Assembly: GCF_002288925.2 (NCBI RefSeq)
Contig: NW_022098031.1
Location: 3,440,848 to 3,504,847, forward strand
Length of the DNA stretch: 64,000 bases
Source: Delphinapterus leucas
Taxonomy: Eukaryota; Chordata; Mammalia; Artiodactyla; Monodontidae
Reading direction: 5' to 3'
The notes under the pieces are model-generated. The model made no database searches. It had not been told where the DNA came from and was given only the letters and a program-made list of their open reading frames with translations. The translations under genes and the position numbers were made by a program. Shown here one piece after another: positions 60,020 through 64,000 of the stretch. The stretch's first letter is position 1; the number at the start of each line of letters is the position of its first letter.

Positions 60020-60320
60020 TATCTTTCTTCCCACATGTTTATCTCCAATGGGACCTACTTACTCCTAAAGTCCTAAAATCACCCCTAAAGGGTCAAGTCT
60101 AATCCCCCTTCCCTTGATGCTGGGCTTTCCTTAGTGATTTTTTTTTTGACCAATAGAATATGGCAGAAGTGAAATTCTGAGACAAAGAAGGCTAGAGAAG
60201 AAACCCTACAGCTTCTATTTGGGCTTCTTGGAACCACCTAGCTGGGCCCAGACCACAAGAGGTCATTAATAAACTATTAATAATGTGTTTGAGAATGGTT
60301 TATTACACAGCAATACATAA
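60020..60320 (+). mobile_element. MaLR-type solitary LTR remnant
   Basis: Contains gggtcaagtctaatccccct, then gatgctgggctttccttagt, tgaccaatagaatatggcag, and a terminal ggtttattacacagcaatac. These match the order of old MaLR LTRs such as those at 5.3 and 39.5 kb. No internal retroviral genes. Confidence 0.5.
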
Positions 60321-60489
60321 CTTGAAAATTCAGGAAAAACACATGATCCCTACTATATATATATGTAGGTACTGTGCTAGCTTGTACTATGTGTTACAAG
60401 ACTGTATGGGGTAAGAATGGAATTCACAGTTAGTGCAAGTATTAACTGAAAGGGTCCAACAGCCCTAGGTAATCACATCCTCTTATTCC

Positions 60490-60870
60490 ATCCTCTTGCA
60501 ACTTAACACACATGTTGCTTACTTCCATGTGATTATTCTATAACCTATCTGGATGCTCTGCCTGGAATGCTCAGCCCATCACACCTTCTTCATTTAGCTG
60601 ATCACTAGTCAGTCTCAGACTTACTAGTTCTCCTTTTTAACACACTCATAACACCCTGTACTTCTCCGTTGCAGTACTGTTCACAATTCTAATTAATGAA
60701 TTATTTGTGTCATTATTAGCTTACCATGTATCCCCCAAAACAATGCACTCCATGAGAAATGAGACCATGTGCTTGTTTATCACCACGTTCCCAAGATACT
60801 GTAACATGCATGGCACAGTACTCTGTACATAGTCAAAAAAAATGTTTTGTGTCCAATTAATGAATACATG
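60490..60870 (+). mobile_element. L2 LINE 3' region, sense
   Basis: Collinear L2 wording: ggatgctctgcctggaatgc, acaccttcttcatttagctg, cataacaccctgtacttctc, gcactccatgagaaatgaga, catggcacagtactctgtac, and a final atgaatac. Confidence 0.7.
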
Positions 60871-61155
60871 AGATGTCACAGTTATAAGCCGTTGGGTGGG
60901 AGAAAGAGGCCATCCCTCAAATCTGAGGCTTCCTAATTTTGTTTTTATCAAAGATGACGACTGTAGTTTCCAAGGAGCTCTGAAAGTTCTAGCAAGATGA
61001 CAAGGCTGGCTCTGGTAGGTAAGCCTTTGGGCAATAAAATGTGGCTGGGTGACAATGGATCAGGAAGACAAACAGGCAACATCATCAACTTCCAAGTGAC
61101 CACCTTGCAAGCTGCCTTAAGACCTCAAATATCCAACTTGGCAACATTACTCAAG
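60871..61155. other. No recognised feature
   Basis: Unassigned DNA. The 104-codon frame at 60997-61311 runs from here into a MIR and so is not a gene. Confidence 0.45.
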
Positions 61156-61159
61156 GGGA

Positions 61160-61395
61160 TAATTGCACAATCTTTGGAATCAGATGAACTCAGACAGATA
61201 TACAGTCAGATATACAGTCACATACTAGTTCTGCAAATTACTAGTTGTGTCATAACTGGGCAATTTTCTTCCCTGAGTCTCAATTTCATAATATATGAAA
61301 AACAGAGATAATATATTTTCATGAAGTTACTATGAAAATGAAATAGCAATGTATGGACAACTCTTGACATGCAGTGACTCTAGGTTACTGAATGA
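61160..61395 (+). mobile_element. MIR SINE, sense, with internal 12-bp duplication
   Basis: Contains acaatctttggaatcagatg, then actagttgtgtcataactgg, ttcttccctgagtctcaatt and the tail. A tandem pair of cagatatacagt lies at 61195-61206 and 61207-61218, where the consensus has a single copy. Confidence 0.75.
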
Positions 61396-61399
61396 AGAT

Positions 61400-62430
61400 A
61401 GTTCCCCCTCTTCTGGAATTTGTAACCGCCATTCTGCAGCATTTCCTCATGGAGAGCACACTGCAATCCACCATGAAAATAAAAGTTAAAACGTGCATCA
61501 GTGTAAGAATATAGAGCACTGCTGACTGAATTCGGATCTATCAACTGTAAGTCATTCATTTAAAAATGAAAGGAAACCGTAAAACCCTATGTTTAAGATG
61601 CAGGTTAGGTGAAGTAGTACCAGGCTAGCTGGAGGTTCCCTTCTGCAATATTTTCAAGACACACCAACTTTTGCCTATGCACTTTCAGACTGAACCTGGG
61701 ATTAGGCTTCATGTTCGAAATTGCAATTTGGAGAAGTATATTCCAGAGAAGAAACAGATAATACTTCACACTGACTACACATCTGAGGAAAAAGAATGAC
61801 AGCTTCACTGTCAATGTTACAGAACCTGGAATTGACACGTATGCCAAGAAGCTAAGTTATCCTCATCTTCCTTCTCTTACTACAAATTGGCATGAACATA
61901 TGAGAAAAATGCAAATGAGGCAGACACAGAAAGTGTCAGGGGAAGAAAGTATATAACTTTGATTGGAGTATTACTCCTTCCAGATGATAAAGCTCTCTAG
62001 GCTCATCAAAATGTTTCTCTACAGTCACAGCTCTTGTCACTCAGTATCCAGTATTTTTGACTACTAACAATGCGTAGTCAACCTAGTGTTTAAAGAAAGA
62101 ATAGATTTGAAGAGTTTTTCAATAAGACCATTTAAAACAGAGTAAGATCAGTTAACATACAATTTCTCAAAGAGAGATCAGAAACCATTTAGAGAAAAGG
62201 AAGAGAGATCCTAGGAAAATGGCATTAAACAGTCCTGCAATTGAAGAGCGAATCTAGCACTCAGCTAAATTTTGCGATGGATTTTATAGTTCTCCGTCTG
62301 CAAGCAAGCTCATTTCAGAGGCAGATTTTGCTGGCATTAAATCCTGGGAAGAATGTATTTTGTGGATCCTTACATGCAAAGAGAGATGTTAGAAATGGGA
62401 TGGAAACTATCTTTTGAACATGGAATAGCA
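61400..62430. other. No recognised gene or named repeat
   Basis: Unassigned DNA. The 80-codon minus-strand frame at 61605-61847 has no recognised domain. Confidence 0.4.
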
Positions 62431-62443
62431 AAACTATCCAACC

Positions 62444-62656
62444 TTTTTTTTTTTTTTTTTTTTTTGCGGTACGCGGGCCTCTCACCGCTGCGGCCTCCCC
62501 GCTGCGGAGCACAGGCTCCGGACGCGCAGGCTTGGCGGCCATGGCTCACGGGCCCAGCCGCTCCGCAGCATGCGGGATCCTCCCAGACCGGAACACGAAC
62601 CCGTGTCCCCTGCATCGGCAGGCGGACTCTCAACCACTGCGCCACCAGGGAAGCCC
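62444..62656 (-). mobile_element. CHR-type tRNA-derived SINE
   Basis: A long T tail (about 22) is followed by gcggtacgcgggcctctcac. The reversed head accaggg then aagcccc ends near 62656. Flanks ctatccaacctt and ctataacaacctt suggest a partly decayed target duplication. The long pure tail points to a fairly young insertion. Overlapping 65-115 codon frames are SINE readings. Confidence 0.94.
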
Positions 62657-62945
62657 CTATAACAACCTTTGATGAACACTTAGGACATAAAAATAAATAA
62701 TTTCATGAAGCTAAAATAATATGTTGCTTCCTGAAGGTACATCCTAATGAAAAATTTAGGGAGAGCAATGATATAGTCTCATTGGTTAATTTAGACCTGT
62801 GGTTCCAAGATAGCAGGAATTTCTAATGAGTAAAATCAGGGGTGAGGGGAGAAGAAGAACACCAGGACAGGGGGCTGCCACGTGTTATTTTTGTCAGATA
62901 AAGATAATTTTAGGTCTATCATTGTAATCACCTCAAAAAGAAAGG
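62657..62945. other. No recognised feature
   Basis: Unassigned DNA between a SINE and an L1. Confidence 0.4.
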
Positions 62946-62947
62946 CT

Positions 62948-64000
62948 ATTTTATTTTTTTAATCTTTATTGGAGTATAATTGCTTTACTATGTTGTGTTA
63001 GTTTCTGCTGTATAACAAAGTGAATCAGCTATACATATACATATATCCCCATATCCCCTCCCTCTTGCATCTCCCTCCCACCCTCCTTATCCCACTCGTC
63101 TAGGTGGTCACAAAGCACCGAGCTGATCTCCCTGTGCTATGCGGCTGCTTCCCACTAACTAGCTATTTTACGTTTGGTAGTGTATATATGTCCATGCCAC
63201 TCTCTCACTTCGTCCCAGCTTACCCTTCCCCCACCAACCCGTGTCCTCAAGTCCATTCTCTACGTCTACGTCTTTATTCCAGTCCTGCCCCTAGATTCAT
63301 CAGAACCATTTTTTTTTTAGATTCCATATATATGTGCTAGCATACAGTATTTGTTTTTCTCTTTCTGACTTCACTCCGTATGACAAACTCTAAATCCATC
63401 CACCTCACTACGAATAACTCAACTTTGTTTTTTTTTATGGCTGAGTAATATTCCATTGCATATTTGTGCCACATCTCCCTTATCCATTCATCTGTCAATG
63501 GACACTTAGGTTGCTTCCATGTCCTAGCTATTTTAAATAGTGCTGCAATGAACACTGTGGTACATGTCTCTTTTTGAATTATGGTTTCCTTGGGGTATAT
63601 GCCCAGTAGTGGGATTGCTGGGTCATATGGTAGTTCTATTTTTAGGCTTTTAAGGAACCTCCATACTGTTCTCCATAGTGGCTGTATCAATTTACATTCC
63701 CACCAACACTGCAAGAGAGTTCCCTTTTCTCCATACCCTCTCCAGCATTTATTGTTTGTAGACTTTTTGATGATGGCCATCCTGACCAGTATGAGGTGAA
63801 TACCTCATTGTAGTTTTGATTTGCATTTCTCTAATGATTAGTGATGTTAAGCATCCTTTCATGTGTTTGTTGGCAATCTGTATATCTTCCTTGGAGAAAT
63901 GTCTATTTAGGCCTTCGCCCACTTTTGGATTGGGTTGTTTGGTTTTTTGATATTGAGATGCATGAGCTGCTTGTATATTTTGGAGGTTAATCCTTTGTCA
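62948..64000 (-). mobile_element. Younger cetartiodactyl L1 LINE 3' end, antisense, continues past window
   Basis: Reversed L1 tail (tttaatctttattggagtat), 3' UTR (gaatcagctatacatataca, cacaaagcaccgagctgatc) and ORF2 C-terminus (gctgggtcatatggtagttc, ctgaccagtatgaggtgaat). It continues to the last base (gttaatcctttgtca). The wording matches the gap-broken copy at 33.2-34.2 kb closely. It is the best-preserved L1 in the window. Confidence 0.93.
63337..63780 (-). pseudogene. L1 ORF2 C-terminal remnant, longest open piece
   Basis: A 147-codon open stretch on the minus strand covers the end of L1 ORF2. The Cys-rich region [17 protein letters not shown], the [15 protein letters not shown] motif, then TWKQPKCPLTDEWI and MEYYSAIKKNK are all recognisable. 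In an intact L1 this part follows the endonuclease and reverse transcriptase and helps bind RNA. The frame breaks at its 5' side near 63780, so it is a pseudogene, though only mildly decayed. Confidence 0.9.

Noticed and set aside
60997..61311. 104-codon plus-strand frame
   Set aside because: It runs from unassigned DNA into a MIR, including its internal 12-bp duplication. No domain and no splice context.

Overview
This is nuclear DNA from a mammal, almost certainly a cetacean or a close relative (whale, dolphin or hippopotamus lineage). The diagnostic feature is eight copies of the tRNA-derived CHR-type SINE. They have a gggcttccctggtggcgcag head, an internal B-box-like ggttcgtgcc, a CG-rich body ending accgc, and an A tail. 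Seven are about 205-225 bp long and one is a longer variant of about 325 bp. Most carry clear target-site duplications. Old pan-mammalian repeats (MIR, L2, MER5A, MER20, MER1, Tigger1, L1M) are also present. I saw no bacterial, phage or organellar features.

The window looks like a gene desert or the inside of a very large intron. I could not support any intact host protein-coding gene or structural RNA gene. All longer open reading frames that I could place lie in repeats: SINE bodies, L1 fragments on either strand, L2, and a polypurine tract.

Layout. 0-5 kb: the end of one Tigger-like terminal-inverted-repeat (TIR) element and one complete copy, an old L1M on each strand, and a MER20. 5-10 kb: an MaLR-like LTR remnant and a MIR, otherwise unassigned A+T-rich DNA. 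10-15 kb: a long antisense L1MB-like fragment with a nested SINE, then an older antisense L1M ended by another SINE. 15-29 kb: mostly unassigned sequence with scattered MIR and L2, one SINE, and an exon-like segment at about 23.0 kb. 29-34.3 kb: a repeat cluster of SINE, antisense L1, MIR, L2, an unclassified repeat, a sense L1 and an antisense young L1. That last L1 is broken by a 100-N assembly gap flanked by a 273-bp direct duplication. 36.4-38 kb: an antisense L1 with a nested MER1-like transposon. 38-47.7 kb: LTR remnants, L2, two SINEs in tandem orientation, MIR, and a decayed Tigger1. 50-51.7 kb: the long CHR variant and an antisense L1 with a target-site duplication. 52-61.4 kb: MIR, L2, MER20, MER5A, an LTR remnant and a polypurine tract. 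62.4-64 kb: a SINE and a relatively young antisense L1 running off the window.

Nothing here amounts to a convincing new biological system. The points most worth checking are the gap-flanking duplication, the inverted pair of an unrecognised repeat (31.3 and 41.7 kb), the exon-like segment at 22988-23135, and a 129-codon frame at 16129-16518. Repeat family names come from recognising consensus wording by eye, so subfamily names and exact edges are approximate.
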